Source of the DNA: Tepidamorphus sp.
Lineage (GTDB): Bacteria; Pseudomonadota; Alphaproteobacteria; Rhizobiales; Tepidamorphaceae
DNA length: 64,000 bases
Direction: 5' to 3'
Assembly (NCBI GenBank): GCA_028280885.1
Contig: JANQKY010000021.1
Location: 1 to 64,000 of the forward strand
The notes under the pieces are model-generated. The model saw only the letters and a program-made list of their open reading frames with translations. It did not search any database and was not told the DNA's origin. The translations under genes were made by a program, and so were the position numbers. Position 1 is the stretch's first letter, and every line of letters begins with the position of its first letter. Below are positions 7,874 through 16,879 of this stretch, in pieces.

Positions 7874-8797
7874 ATGACGGTCGCAGCCGATCCGCTTCCC
7901 GTAAAAAGGCGCATGAGGGTGTCGCGCAAGGCGCTGCCCTATCTGCTCAGCCTGCCCGCCCTTCTGGTGTGCATCGGCATCCTGATCCCGTTCTTCACCG
8001 CCGTCTGGTACTCGCTCCAGCGCTACCGCCTGTCCCAGCCGTGGAACCGCGGCATGAACTGGGGCGAGAACTATATCGACTTCCTGACCGATCCGAGCTT
8101 CTGGAACACGCTCAAGGTCTCGCTCCTCTATGCCGGGCTCACCGTCACGTTCCAACTGATCCTGGGCCTTGCGATCGCGCTGCTTTTGCAGAAGCGCACG
8201 CGGCTCAACAACCTGATCTCGATCATGCTGCTGATGCCGCTGATGACCGCGCCGGCGCTGGCGGCCTTGATGTTCAAGCTGATGACCAACCCGAATTTCG
8301 GGATCCTCAGCTATTTCGCCCAGTCGATCGGCTTCACCGACTTCCGCTGGGGCGCGTCGCCCGATACCGCCCTGTTCACCGTCATCCTGGTCGATATCTG
8401 GGTCTATACGCCCTTCATCATGATCCTGCTCTTGGCGGGCTTGCGGTCATTGCCGACCCAGCCCTTCGAGGCCGCCGCGCTCGACGGCGTACCGCGCTTC
8501 CAGCAGTTCTGGCGCATCACCCTGCCGATGCTGACGCCGCACATCCTGACCGCCTCGCTGTTCCGCCTGCTTGAATCGATCCAGCAGTTCGACATCATCT
8601 ACGCCATGACCCAGGGCGGGCCGGGCGACACGCTGATGGTGTTCCAGGTCGAGGCCTATCTGAACTTCTTCCAGTCGACCAATGTCGGCCGCTCGGCCGC
8701 GCTCCTGATCATCCTGTGGGCGATCACCTTCTTCCTGTCGAACATCTTCATCAAGAACTGGCTGCGCCTGCGCGAGCGGGCCAGGGGAGGCGTCTGA
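7874..8797 (+). CDS. sugar/polyol ABC transporter permease (MalF/UgpA type)
   Basis: 307-aa inner-membrane subunit with six membrane segments. The cytoplasmic EAA loop is present (EAAALDGVPRFQQFWRITL, about residues 196-214) and would dock onto one of the ATPases. It forms a heterodimer with the next permease, 5 bp downstream. A long gap with a hairpin separates it from the binding protein, while everything after it is tightly packed. Confidence 0.88.
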   Translation: MTVAADPLPVKRRMRVSRKALPYLLSLPALLVCIGILIPFFTAVWYSLQRYRLSQPWNRGMNWGENYIDFLTDPSFWNTLKVSLLYAGLTVTFQLILGLAIALLLQKRTRLNNLISIMLLMPLMTAPALAALMFKLMTNPNFGILSYFAQSIGFTDFRWGASPDTALFTVILVDIWVYTPFIMILLLAGLRSLPTQPFEAAALDGVPRFQQFWRITLPMLTPHILTASLFRLLESIQQFDIIYAMTQGGPGDTLMVFQVEAYLNFFQSTNVGRSAALLIILWAITFFLSNIFIKNWLRLRERARGGV

Positions 8798-8802
8798 GCG
8801 CC

Positions 8803-9660
8803 ATGGAACATACATCCGCCCTCGAACGCGTGTTGCGCGGCGCGGCGCTTTCAGCCGTCGTCCTGTTCTTCATGTTCCCGATCTTCTGGATCGTGCTGAT
8901 GAGCTTTCAGACCAACGAGACGATCCTGCGCTCGCCGCCCTCGATGGTCTTCGAGCCGACGCTGTCGAACTATGTCGCGCTGATCACCGGGCGGCTGGAG
9001 ACCCAGGCCGGCTCGCTCGACATCGACTTCATGCGCAACCTGATGAATTCGGTGATCCTGTCGGTCTCCTCCGTGGCGTTGGCGCTGGTGCTCGGCGTGC
9101 CGGCCGCCTATGCCTTTGCCCGCCACAAATTCCGCGGCTCGGAGGATATCGCGTTTACGCTTCTGAGCTTCCGCTTCGCGCCGCCGCTGCTCGTGCTGCT
9201 GCCGCTGACGCTCTATTTCCAGCAGATCGGGCTCGCCGACACCTATGTCGGCCTCGTCTGGGTCTATCAGCTCATCTGCCTGCCGCTGATCCTGTGGATC
9301 GTGCGCGGCTATTTCGAGGATATCAGCCCCGATGTGGAACATGCCTACCGGATCGCCGGCCATGGCTGGGGCGCGACATTCATGAAGATCGCCCTGCCGC
9401 TGGCAGGGCCGGGAATAGCGGCCGCAGGCCTGCTCGCCTTCATCTTCGCCTGGAACAACTTCATCTTCGCCCTGGTGCTGGCATCCGCCGACAAGCAGCC
9501 GGTGACGGTCGGCGCGCTTGCCTTCGTCACCGCCTCGGGTATCCAGTACGGCCAGATCGCCGCGGCCGTCGTCCTGTCGATCGCCCCGACGCTGGCGCTG
9601 GCGCTCTATGCGCAACGCTATCTCGTCGAGGGCCTGTCGCTCGGCGCGGTGAAGGGGTAG
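8803..9660 (+). CDS. sugar/polyol ABC transporter permease (MalG/UgpE type)
   Basis: 285-aa second permease, six membrane segments, starting at ATG 8803 five bases after the first permease; GGGGAGG at 8784-8790 serves as a ribosome binding site. The EAA loop reads EHAYRIAGHGWGATFMKIAL, with His in place of the first Ala. The frame is open back to 8716, but that part overlaps the first permease. Works with its partner permease and the two ATPases to import the substrate. Confidence 0.88.
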   Translation: MEHTSALERVLRGAALSAVVLFFMFPIFWIVLMSFQTNETILRSPPSMVFEPTLSNYVALITGRLETQAGSLDIDFMRNLMNSVILSVSSVALALVLGVPAAYAFARHKFRGSEDIAFTLLSFRFAPPLLVLLPLTLYFQQIGLADTYVGLVWVYQLICLPLILWIVRGYFEDISPDVEHAYRIAGHGWGATFMKIALPLAGPGIAAAGLLAFIFAWNNFIFALVLASADKQPVTVGALAFVTASGIQYGQIAAAVVLSIAPTLALALYAQRYLVEGLSLGAVKG

Positions 9661-9664
9661 CCGA

Positions 9665-10774
9665 ATGTCCGGATTGACCATCAGCAATCTGACCAAGCGC
9701 TACAAGTCGGACACCGTGCTCGACGATATCTCGCTGGAGATCGCCGAGGGCGAGACGCTGGTGCTGTTCGGGCCCTCCGGTGCCGGCAAGACCGTGCTGC
9801 TGCGCTGCATCGCCGGCGCCGTCGATCCGGAGGCCGGGACGATTGCGATCGGTGGCACCGACATGACCGACGTGCCGCCGGAAGGCCGCGGCGTCGGCAT
9901 GGCGTTCCAGAATTTCGCGCTGTTCCCGCACATGACCGCCTTCGACAATATCGCAAGCCCCCTGACCGCCCGCCGTTTCGGCCGGGAGAAGATCCGTTCA
10001 GGCGTCGAGGCGGTCGCGAAGCTCCTGAAGATCGACCATGTGCTGAGCCACGCGCCGAAGGCCCTGTCGAACGGCCAGAAGCAGCGCACGGCGCTTGCCC
10101 GCGCGCTCGCCGCCCAGCCCAAGATGCTGCTGCTCGACGATCCGCTGCGCAATGTCGACGCCAAGCTGCGCTTCGAGATGCGGCTCGAACTGCCCCGATT
10201 GCTGTCCGAACAGGGCGCGACCGTGATCTACGTGACGCAGGACTACAAGGAGGCGATGGCGCTCGCCGACAAGATCGCCGTCCTCGTCGAGGGCCGGATC
10301 ATCCAGATGGGAACCCCGGAGGATATCTATCTGCGCCCCGCCGACATCCGCATCGCCGAACAGTTCGGCGATCCGGCGATCAACCTGCTTGAGGTCACGC
10401 CGGAACGCGACGCGCAGGGAAACTTCGTTTCCCTTTCGAAGAAGCGCGTAGAGCTCGGTCCCGGCTACGACAGCGCCGTTGGCCGGCCTTGCATTCTCGG
10501 TGTTCGCCCCGAGGCGATCGGATTTTCGGGCGGTGCGGAGGCGATTGAAGTGACGATCGAGGCCGAAACCCCGTTCAACGAAAAGACCGTGACGCTGGCC
10601 ACGACGAAGGGTGGCCGCGAGATCCTGATCTCGCGCCCGGCCGGCACGCCGGCGCCGGCGAGCGGCACCGCCGGCATCGATATCGACGCCTCGGCCGCCG
10701 TGCTCTTCGACCAGGAGACCGGCCGGCGCATCGAGCCGGGCAGCGACAAGACGCGGGCGAGGGACGCGGCATGA
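9665..10774 (+). CDS. ABC importer ATPase A, UgpC/GlpS-like, with non-consensus catalytic residues
   Basis: 369-aa nucleotide-binding subunit of the polyol importer. Walker A GPSGAGKT is at 36-43 and the Q-loop Gln at 82. The signature is LSNGQ (134-138) rather than LSGGQ. After Walker B the usual catalytic Glu is Asp (LLLDDP, Asp159), and the switch His is Gln (VTQDYKEAM, Gln192). The C-terminal part is a MalK-type regulatory OB domain. The stop overlaps the ATG of the next ATPase (ATGA). The changes suggest it is the weaker catalytic half of an asymmetric pair with the neighbouring subunit; activity is inference. Confidence 0.85.
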   Translation: MSGLTISNLTKRYKSDTVLDDISLEIAEGETLVLFGPSGAGKTVLLRCIAGAVDPEAGTIAIGGTDMTDVPPEGRGVGMAFQNFALFPHMTAFDNIASPLTARRFGREKIRSGVEAVAKLLKIDHVLSHAPKALSNGQKQRTALARALAAQPKMLLLDDPLRNVDAKLRFEMRLELPRLLSEQGATVIYVTQDYKEAMALADKIAVLVEGRIIQMGTPEDIYLRPADIRIAEQFGDPAINLLEVTPERDAQGNFVSLSKKRVELGPGYDSAVGRPCILGVRPEAIGFSGGAEAIEVTIEAETPFNEKTVTLATTKGGREILISRPAGTPAPASGTAGIDIDASAAVLFDQETGRRIEPGSDKTRARDAA

Positions 10775-11898
10775 GCGACACCGCGCTTGACCTGCAGGCG
10801 GTCAACAAGATCTACAATCCGCGCAGCCGGCAGGCCGTCCATGCCGTGCGTGACCTTGATCTCAAGGTCGATGCCGGCGAGATCGTCGCGCTGCTCGGTT
10901 CCTCCGGTTGCGGCAAGACCTCGACCCTGCGGATGATCGCCGGCTTCGAAGCGGTCACAAGCGGGGCCATTGTCCTGGCCGGCCGGCCGATCCACACGCT
11001 TGCCCCGGCAAGGCGCAGGGTGGCGATGGCGTTCGAAGGCTATTCGCTCTATCCGCCGCTGACGGTGCGCGAGAACATCGCCTTCGCGCTGAAATCGGAA
11101 CGGATCGACCAGACGGAAGCGACGGCCCGGGTCGACGAGATCGCCCGGCTGCTCGACATCACGTCGATCCTCGACCGCTACCCCTCCTCAATCTCCGGCG
11201 GGCAGCAGCAGCGCGCGGGGCTCGGCCGGGCGCTGATCCGCAAGGCCGATCTCCACCTGCTCGACGAGCCGATGGGCCAGCTCGAGCCGCAACTGCGCGC
11301 CCATCTGCGCGGCCGCATCAAGCATTTCATCAAGGAGCGCGGGCTGACCGCGATCCTCGTCACCCACGATCAGACCGAGGCGAACGCGCTGGCCGATCGG
11401 ATCGCGGTGATGGAGGATGGCGAATTGCAGCAGTTCGACACGCCCGACGTGCTGCGCCAGCGGCCGGCCAACCTGTTCACCGGCACCTTTATCGGCGAGC
11501 CGCCGATGAACGTTTTCGACGCCGACGCGGCCGAGGAGGACGCGCGCTTCGTCTTCCGCCTCGGTGACGGGGTCCGGCTCGCTTACGATCCCGGCGCCTT
11601 CCGGCCCGACCTGCGCGAGACGATCCTGGCGCGCGGCCGGGTGACGCTCGGCGTGCGGCCGCATTCGGTCCGCATCGCGGACGACGGCGCGGAGGCGACG
11701 GTCGATGCAAGCCAGTGGCTCGGCGACCAGACCCATATCGCCGCCCGCTTCGCCGGTACCTCGATCGTCTCCGTGCGCCATGACCGGATGCGTCTCGAGC
11801 GCGGCGACACGATCGGCGTGCGGGTCGCGCCGGAGGACCTGCACCTGTTCGACACCGCGACCGGCGCGGCGATCAGCCATGGTGGGGCGCCCGCATGA
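10771..11898 (+). CDS. ABC importer ATPase B, UgpC/GlpT-like
   Basis: 375-aa second nucleotide-binding subunit. Walker A GSSGCGKT is at 43-50, the signature is ISGGQ (141-145), Walker B ends LLDEP with the catalytic Glu166, and the switch His199 is present (VTHDQTEAN). The Q-loop position, however, is Glu89 (AFEGYSLYPPL) and the D-loop reads GQLEP instead of SNLDA. So it keeps the hydrolytic residues its partner lacks but departs at the Q- and D-loops. It overlaps both neighbours by ATGA and is translationally coupled to the kinase that follows. Confidence 0.85.
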   Translation: MSDTALDLQAVNKIYNPRSRQAVHAVRDLDLKVDAGEIVALLGSSGCGKTSTLRMIAGFEAVTSGAIVLAGRPIHTLAPARRRVAMAFEGYSLYPPLTVRENIAFALKSERIDQTEATARVDEIARLLDITSILDRYPSSISGGQQQRAGLGRALIRKADLHLLDEPMGQLEPQLRAHLRGRIKHFIKERGLTAILVTHDQTEANALADRIAVMEDGELQQFDTPDVLRQRPANLFTGTFIGEPPMNVFDADAAEEDARFVFRLGDGVRLAYDPGAFRPDLRETILARGRVTLGVRPHSVRIADDGAEATVDASQWLGDQTHIAARFAGTSIVSVRHDRMRLERGDTIGVRVAPEDLHLFDTATGAAISHGGAPA

Positions 11899-13454
11899 GT
11901 AACAGCGTCCTGATCGGTCTCGACGCCGGCACCTCGGTCATCAAGGCGGTCGCGTTTGACGGCGACGGCAACCAGATCGGCGTGGCGAGCCGGCGCAACA
12001 CCTATACGTCGCTGCCCGACGGCGGCGCCGAGCAGGACATGGCCCGCACCTTCGAGGATGCCGCTGCCGTGCTCAGGGCGCTGGCCGACGAGGTTCCGGG
12101 TCTCGCCCGCCGCGCCGTCGGCCTGGGCATCACCGGCCAGGGCGACGGCACCTGGCTGATCGACGAGGACGGCGCGCCGGTGCATGACGGCTGGCTGTGG
12201 CTCGACGCGCGTGCGGCCGAAGACGCGCGCGCGATCGCGACCGGGCCCGGCCACCGGCTGATCTACGAGACGACGGCGGCCGGCGTGAATATCAGCCAGA
12301 TGCGCTGCCAGCTCCGCCACATGATCCGGCACATGCCCGATCTCGTCGATCGGGCGACGACCGCCTTTCACTGCAAGGACTGGATCTATTTCCGCCTGAC
12401 CGGCATCCGGGCAACCGATCCGACCGAGGGGGTCTTCACTTTCGGCGATTATCGCACCCGCGCCTACAGCGACGCGGTCATCGAAGCGCTCGGCCTTGCC
12501 GACTATCGCCATCTGATGCCGCCGATCGTCGACGGCGCGGTGACGGCGCACGGGCTCACGCGCCAAGCGGCCGATGCGACCGGCCTGCCCGAAGGCCTGC
12601 CGGTCAGCCTCGGCTATGTCGACATCATGTGTTCGGCGCTGGGCGCCGGCCTGCATGACCGCGCCGCGAATCCGGGTCTGACCGTGCTCGGATCGACCGG
12701 CATGCATATGCGCTTCGTGCCGGATGCAGGCGCGGTCGTCCTGAACGACGATGCCTCCGGCTATACCATGGCGTTTCCCGACGCAGCCTACGCCCAGATG
12801 CAGACCAGCATGGCGGCGACGATCAATATCGACTGGGTGCTGGGGATCGCCTGCGAAATCCTCGCCTCGCAGGGCGTGGCGCGGACGCCGGCGGACCTGC
12901 TTGACGGCCTCGACGACCGTGTCCTTGATGCTCGGCCGGGCGCGGCGCTCTATCACCCCTATATCCTGCAGGCCGGCGAGCGCGGCCCCTTCGCCGAGCC
13001 GGCCGCGCGGGCAAGCTTTTCCGGGCTCGACCAGACGGCCGGCTGGTTCGATCTCGTCCGCGCCGTCTTCGACGGGCTCGTGCTCGCCGGGCGCGATTGC
13101 TACCGGGCAATGGGTGCGATCCCCGACGAGATCCGCATCACCGGCGGCGCGGCACGCTCCGCCGCGCTGAAGCGGCTTTTGGCCGCGGCGCTGAACCGGC
13201 CGGTGCGCGGCGTCGCCCGCGAGGAGGCCGGCGCGGCGGGTGCCGCGATGATCACCGCCATCCAGCTTGGTCACTTCGCCGATACGAATGCGGCCTCGGC
13301 TGCCTGGGTGACGCCACTGCTGCGCGACGCCGTTCTGCCGGATACGGGCCTCGTTGCGACCTATGACCGCCTGTTCGAGGGCTATCTCGCCACCCGGCAG
13401 GCGATGCGGCCGGCCTGGCAGGCGCAGGCCGTGATGCGGGAGGCGCTTTCATGA
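11895..13454 (+). CDS. FGGY-family carbohydrate kinase, erythritol-kinase (EryA)-like
   Basis: 519-aa cytoplasmic kinase. The N-terminal phosphate-1 loop LDAGTSVIKAVAFD, the VTGQGDGTWL-like stretch (GITGQGDGTWL) and HCKDWIYFRLTG resemble what I know of Brucella/rhizobial EryA, and the length is the same. The C-terminal ATP-binding signature GGAARSAALKRLLAAAL is complete. It would phosphorylate the imported polyol. The co-encoded GlpD-type dehydrogenase (EryB-like) and SorC regulator (EryD-like) support a tetritol- or pentitol-type substrate, but the eryC, tpiB and rpiB partners are absent from this window, so the pathway differs downstream. Confidence 0.8.
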   Translation: MSNSVLIGLDAGTSVIKAVAFDGDGNQIGVASRRNTYTSLPDGGAEQDMARTFEDAAAVLRALADEVPGLARRAVGLGITGQGDGTWLIDEDGAPVHDGWLWLDARAAEDARAIATGPGHRLIYETTAAGVNISQMRCQLRHMIRHMPDLVDRATTAFHCKDWIYFRLTGIRATDPTEGVFTFGDYRTRAYSDAVIEALGLADYRHLMPPIVDGAVTAHGLTRQAADATGLPEGLPVSLGYVDIMCSALGAGLHDRAANPGLTVLGSTGMHMRFVPDAGAVVLNDDASGYTMAFPDAAYAQMQTSMAATINIDWVLGIACEILASQGVARTPADLLDGLDDRVLDARPGAALYHPYILQAGERGPFAEPAARASFSGLDQTAGWFDLVRAVFDGLVLAGRDCYRAMGAIPDEIRITGGAARSAALKRLLAAALNRPVRGVAREEAGAAGAAMITAIQLGHFADTNAASAAWVTPLLRDAVLPDTGLVATYDRLFEGYLATRQAMRPAWQAQAVMREALS

Positions 13455-14491
13455 CCACCGACATCGCCATCATCGGCGATCGTTTCATGCTGCCCGACAT
13501 GTTCGAGGCGGCCCTTGCCGAGGCCTGCGGCGACCGGATCGCCTGCCGCAAGCTCGAATTCGCCTGGCCGGACGAGCCGATGGCGCATGGCTATGCCGAA
13601 CCCGGCCTGGAAGGCCTGAAGGAGTATTTCGGCACGCCGGACGAGGTCGTCGCCCATATCGGCGACGCGCCGGTTCTGGTCACCCATCTGGCGCCGCTGT
13701 CGGCCTCGATGTTCGCCGCGATGCCGCAACTGAAGCTCGTCGCGGTGTCGCGCGGCGGTCCCGTCAACATCGACATGGCCGCCGCCCGCGCCCATGACGT
13801 GCGGGTCGTCAACGCGCCGGGCCGCAATGCCTCGGCGGTCGCGGAATTCACCATCGGCGCGATCCTCGCCGAGACCCGCAACATCACCAGGGGCCACGAC
13901 GCGCTGCGGCGCGGCGAGTATCGCGGCGACCTCTACCGCGCCGACATCACCGGCGACGAACTCTCCGAGATGACCGTCGGCATTATCGGCTATGGCGCGG
14001 TCGGCACCCGCGTGGTGACCCTGCTGCGCGCCTTCGGCTGCCGCATCCGGGTGCACGACCCCTATGTGCAGCTTTCCGCCGAGGACAGCGCCGCCGGCGT
14101 CGAGATGGTGTCGCTTGAAACCCTGCTCGGCACATCCGACGTCGTCAGCCTGCATCCCCGCGTCACCGAGGAGACCCGCGGCATGATCGGCGTGGAAGCG
14201 CTTGCGGCGATGAAGCCCTCGGCGATCCTCGTCAACACCGCGCGCGGCCCGCTCGTCGACTATGACGCGCTGACCGAGGCGCTTTCCTCCGGGCGCCTGC
14301 GCGGGGCGATGCTGGAAACCTTTTCGGTCGAGCCGGTCCCGCCGGACTGGCCGCTTTTGAAACTGCCGAACGTGACGCTCACGCCGCATATCGCCGGAGC
14401 GTCGGTGAAAACCGTGCGGATCGCCGCCGGCAAGGCCGCCGAGGAGGTGCGCCGCTGGCTCGACGGGGAACCGCCACTCAACCCCTGTTAG
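13451..14491 (+). CDS. D-isomer-specific 2-hydroxyacid dehydrogenase
   Basis: 346-aa NAD(P)-dependent oxidoreductase of the phosphoglycerate-dehydrogenase superfamily. The Rossmann motif GIIGYGAVGTRVV, the NTARGPLVDYDAL segment and the active-site HIAGAS with its catalytic His near the C-terminus are visible. The ATG overlaps the kinase stop. It presumably oxidises or reduces an acid intermediate of the polyol pathway, which is unusual because classical erythritol catabolism has no such step. A short duplication (CCCCTGTTA followed by GGAAA) sits at its stop codon, 14482-14515, and the second copy supplies the ribosome binding site of the next gene. Confidence 0.85.
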   Translation: MTTDIAIIGDRFMLPDMFEAALAEACGDRIACRKLEFAWPDEPMAHGYAEPGLEGLKEYFGTPDEVVAHIGDAPVLVTHLAPLSASMFAAMPQLKLVAVSRGGPVNIDMAAARAHDVRVVNAPGRNASAVAEFTIGAILAETRNITRGHDALRRGEYRGDLYRADITGDELSEMTVGIIGYGAVGTRVVTLLRAFGCRIRVHDPYVQLSAEDSAAGVEMVSLETLLGTSDVVSLHPRVTEETRGMIGVEALAAMKPSAILVNTARGPLVDYDALTEALSSGRLRGAMLETFSVEPVPPDWPLLKLPNVTLTPHIAGASVKTVRIAAGKAAEEVRRWLDGEPPLNPC

Positions 14492-14524
14492 GAAAACCTG
14501 CCCCTGTTAAGGAAAGACCAGAGA

Positions 14525-15340
14525 ATGACCAAGACCGAAAAACAGCTGCGCCAGGGCATCGTCGATGCCTGCCGGAAGATGAACGCGCTCGGCATCAACC
14601 AGGGCACGTCGGGCAACATCTCGGTGCGCTGCGGCGACAAGATGCTGATTTCGCCCTCGGCGACGCCCTATGACGCGATGACCGCCGAGATGATCGCCGA
14701 ACTGCCCTTCGACGGCGACTACGGCGAATGGTCCGGGCCGCTGAAGCCCTCGACGGAATGGCGCTTCCACTTCGATATCATGAAGAGCCGGCCGGATGTC
14801 GGCGCCGTGGTGCATGCCCATCCGACCTTCTGCACGACGCTGGCGATTGCCCGCAAGGAGATCCCCGCCTGCCACTACATGGTCGCGGCCTTCGGCGGCA
14901 CCAATGTGCGCTGCTCGGACTACGCGACCTTCGGCACCGCGGACCTGTCGAAGACGGCGCTCGAGGCGCTTGAGGGCCGCACGGCCTGCCTGCTCGCCAA
15001 TCACGGCATGATCGCCACCGGCGCCGATCTCGACAAGGCGATGTGGCTCGCCGTCGAATTGGAGACGATTGCCCGGCAGTATTATCATTCGCTGACGATA
15101 GGCGGGCCGGTGCTCTTGTCCGACGAGGCGATCGCCGAGACGATGGCCGCCTTCGGCTCCTACGGCGTCCAGGACGACCACAAGAAGGTCGGCAGGGCGA
15201 AGGCGACGAAGCCTGCCGCGACCAAGGCCAAGCGCACGCCGGCTCGCAAGACCCCCGCCCGCAAGGCCGCCACCAAAAGTACAGCCGCCAAGCGCGCGCC
15301 CGCCAAGCGCCGCACGACACGCGCCAAGGCGGGAGCCTGA
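14525..15340 (+). CDS. class II aldolase/adducin-domain protein with a histone-H1-like C-terminal tail
   Basis: 271 aa. Residues 1-215 are a complete fuculose-phosphate-aldolase-type domain: GTSGNIS phosphate loop (27-33), Glu78, the Zn ligands His97 and His99 in VHAHP, and His160 in ANHG. Such enzymes split or epimerise phosphorylated sugars by retro-aldol chemistry. From residue 220 on, a 52-residue tail contains 12 Lys and 8 Arg, no acidic residue, and otherwise mostly Ala, Thr and Pro, like bacterial histone-H1-like or AlgP proteins. Such tails are not part of the aldolase family. The tail is in the same open frame and ends 6 bp before the glpD-type start. Confidence 0.85.
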   Translation: MTKTEKQLRQGIVDACRKMNALGINQGTSGNISVRCGDKMLISPSATPYDAMTAEMIAELPFDGDYGEWSGPLKPSTEWRFHFDIMKSRPDVGAVVHAHPTFCTTLAIARKEIPACHYMVAAFGGTNVRCSDYATFGTADLSKTALEALEGRTACLLANHGMIATGADLDKAMWLAVELETIARQYYHSLTIGGPVLLSDEAIAETMAAFGSYGVQDDHKKVGRAKATKPAATKAKRTPARKTPARKAATKSTAAKRAPAKRRTTRAKAGA

Positions 15341-15346
15341 TCCCGC

Positions 15347-16879
15347 ATGGCCGACCTGATGTCCAGTCCGATGCCGGGGAGCGACCCTGTCGATCTTCTG
15401 GTCGTCGGCGGCGGCATCAATGGCGCCGGCGTCGCCCGTGACGCGGCCGGACGCGGACTGAAGGTGGTCTTGTGCGAAAAGGGCGATCTCGCCGAGGGCA
15501 CCTCGTCGCGCTCGGGCAAGTACATCCATGGCGGGCTGCGCTATCTCGAATATTACGAGTTCCGCCTGGTGCGCGAGGCGCTGATCGAGCGCGAGGTGGT
15601 GCTGGAGGTCGCCCCGCACCTGTCGAGGCCCTTGCGTCTCGTCCTGCCGCACAGTCCCGAGCAGCGGCCGCGCTGGCTGATCCGGCTCGGCCTGTTCCTC
15701 TATGACCATCTTGGCGGCCGCAAGCGCATTCCCGGCACGCGGGCAATTGATCTGGCGACGTCACCGGAAGGCGCGATGCTCCGCGACGAATTCCGCAGGG
15801 CCTTCGCCTATTGGGACGTCTGGATCGACGATTCGCGCCTGGTCGTTCTGAACGCCATCGACGCCGCCCGCCGTGGCGCGACGGTGCTGACCCGCACGGC
15901 GCTTACCTCGGCGCGGCGTGAAGGCGAGATATGGCGCACGACGCTGCGCGATACCGAAACCGGCGTCACCCGCGAGATCGCCGCCCGGGCGATCGTCAAC
16001 ACGGCCGGGCCCTGGGTGGAACAGGTGCTCGCCAATACCGGCGTCAATTCCGGCCGCCACATGCGCCTCGTCAAGGGCAGCCACATCATCCTGAAGCGCT
16101 GGTGGCAGGGCGACCATGGCTATGTCCTGCAGGCCCGTGACAAGCGGCTGATCTTCGTCAATCCCTATTTCGACGACCTCGCCCTGGTCGGCACGACCGA
16201 CATTCCCTATGACGGGCCGCCCGAGGAGGTGGAGATCGATCGCGACGAGACGACCTACCTGATCGATATCCTCAACCGCTATTTCAGGACCGAACTGCGC
16301 GAGGCCGATGTGCTCGCCAGTTTCTCCGGCGTCCGGCCGCTGTTCGACGACGATTCCAGCAAGGGCGCCTCGGCGGTGACCCGCGACTACGAACTGGAGG
16401 TCGACGGAACCGACGGACAGGCGCCGATCCTGTCGGCCTTCGGCGGCAAGCTCACCACCTATCGCAAGCTGTCCGAACACGCGCTCGACAGGCTGCGGCC
16501 GTTCTTTCCCGGCATGCAAGGCGCCTGGACGGCCGGGGCGGCGCTGCCCGGCGGCGACATTCCGGACGCGGATTTCGAGGCCTGGCTCGGCCGGTTCCGG
16601 GCCGGGCATGCCTGGCTGCCCGAGCCGCTCGCCCGGCACTACGGCAGGCTCTACGGTACCGAGACGCCGGACCTTCTGGGCAATGCGACGCGTCTTGCCG
16701 ATCTCGGCCGGCATTTCGGTGGCCTGTTCTACGAGCGCGAGGCGCAGTGGTTGATCGCCTGCGAATGGGCGCGTAGCGCCGACGACATTCTTAAGCGGCG
16801 CACCAAGCACGGCCTGTTCCTGACGGCTGACGAACGCGACGGCTTCGAAAACTGGCTGAAAGGGAGGCTTGCCGCGTGA
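15347..16879 (+). CDS. glpD: FAD-dependent glycerol-3-phosphate dehydrogenase (GlpD type) or polyol-phosphate dehydrogenase (EryB-like)
   Basis: 510-aa membrane-associated flavoprotein. The FAD-binding GGGINGAG is at 21-28, followed by the GlpD hallmarks YIHGGLRYLEYYEFRLVREA, LVKGSHI and FGGKLTTYRKL, and a C-terminal DAO_C domain. The similarity to enterobacterial GlpD runs along the whole length. It passes electrons from a polyol phosphate to the quinone pool. In this operon the substrate could be glycerol 3-phosphate or, as in EryB, the product of the EryA-like kinase. Its TGA stop overlaps the GTG start of the next gene. Confidence 0.85.
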   Translation: MADLMSSPMPGSDPVDLLVVGGGINGAGVARDAAGRGLKVVLCEKGDLAEGTSSRSGKYIHGGLRYLEYYEFRLVREALIEREVVLEVAPHLSRPLRLVLPHSPEQRPRWLIRLGLFLYDHLGGRKRIPGTRAIDLATSPEGAMLRDEFRRAFAYWDVWIDDSRLVVLNAIDAARRGATVLTRTALTSARREGEIWRTTLRDTETGVTREIAARAIVNTAGPWVEQVLANTGVNSGRHMRLVKGSHIILKRWWQGDHGYVLQARDKRLIFVNPYFDDLALVGTTDIPYDGPPEEVEIDRDETTYLIDILNRYFRTELREADVLASFSGVRPLFDDDSSKGASAVTRDYELEVDGTDGQAPILSAFGGKLTTYRKLSEHALDRLRPFFPGMQGAWTAGAALPGGDIPDADFEAWLGRFRAGHAWLPEPLARHYGRLYGTETPDLLGNATRLADLGRHFGGLFYEREAQWLIACEWARSADDILKRRTKHGLFLTADERDGFENWLKGRLAA

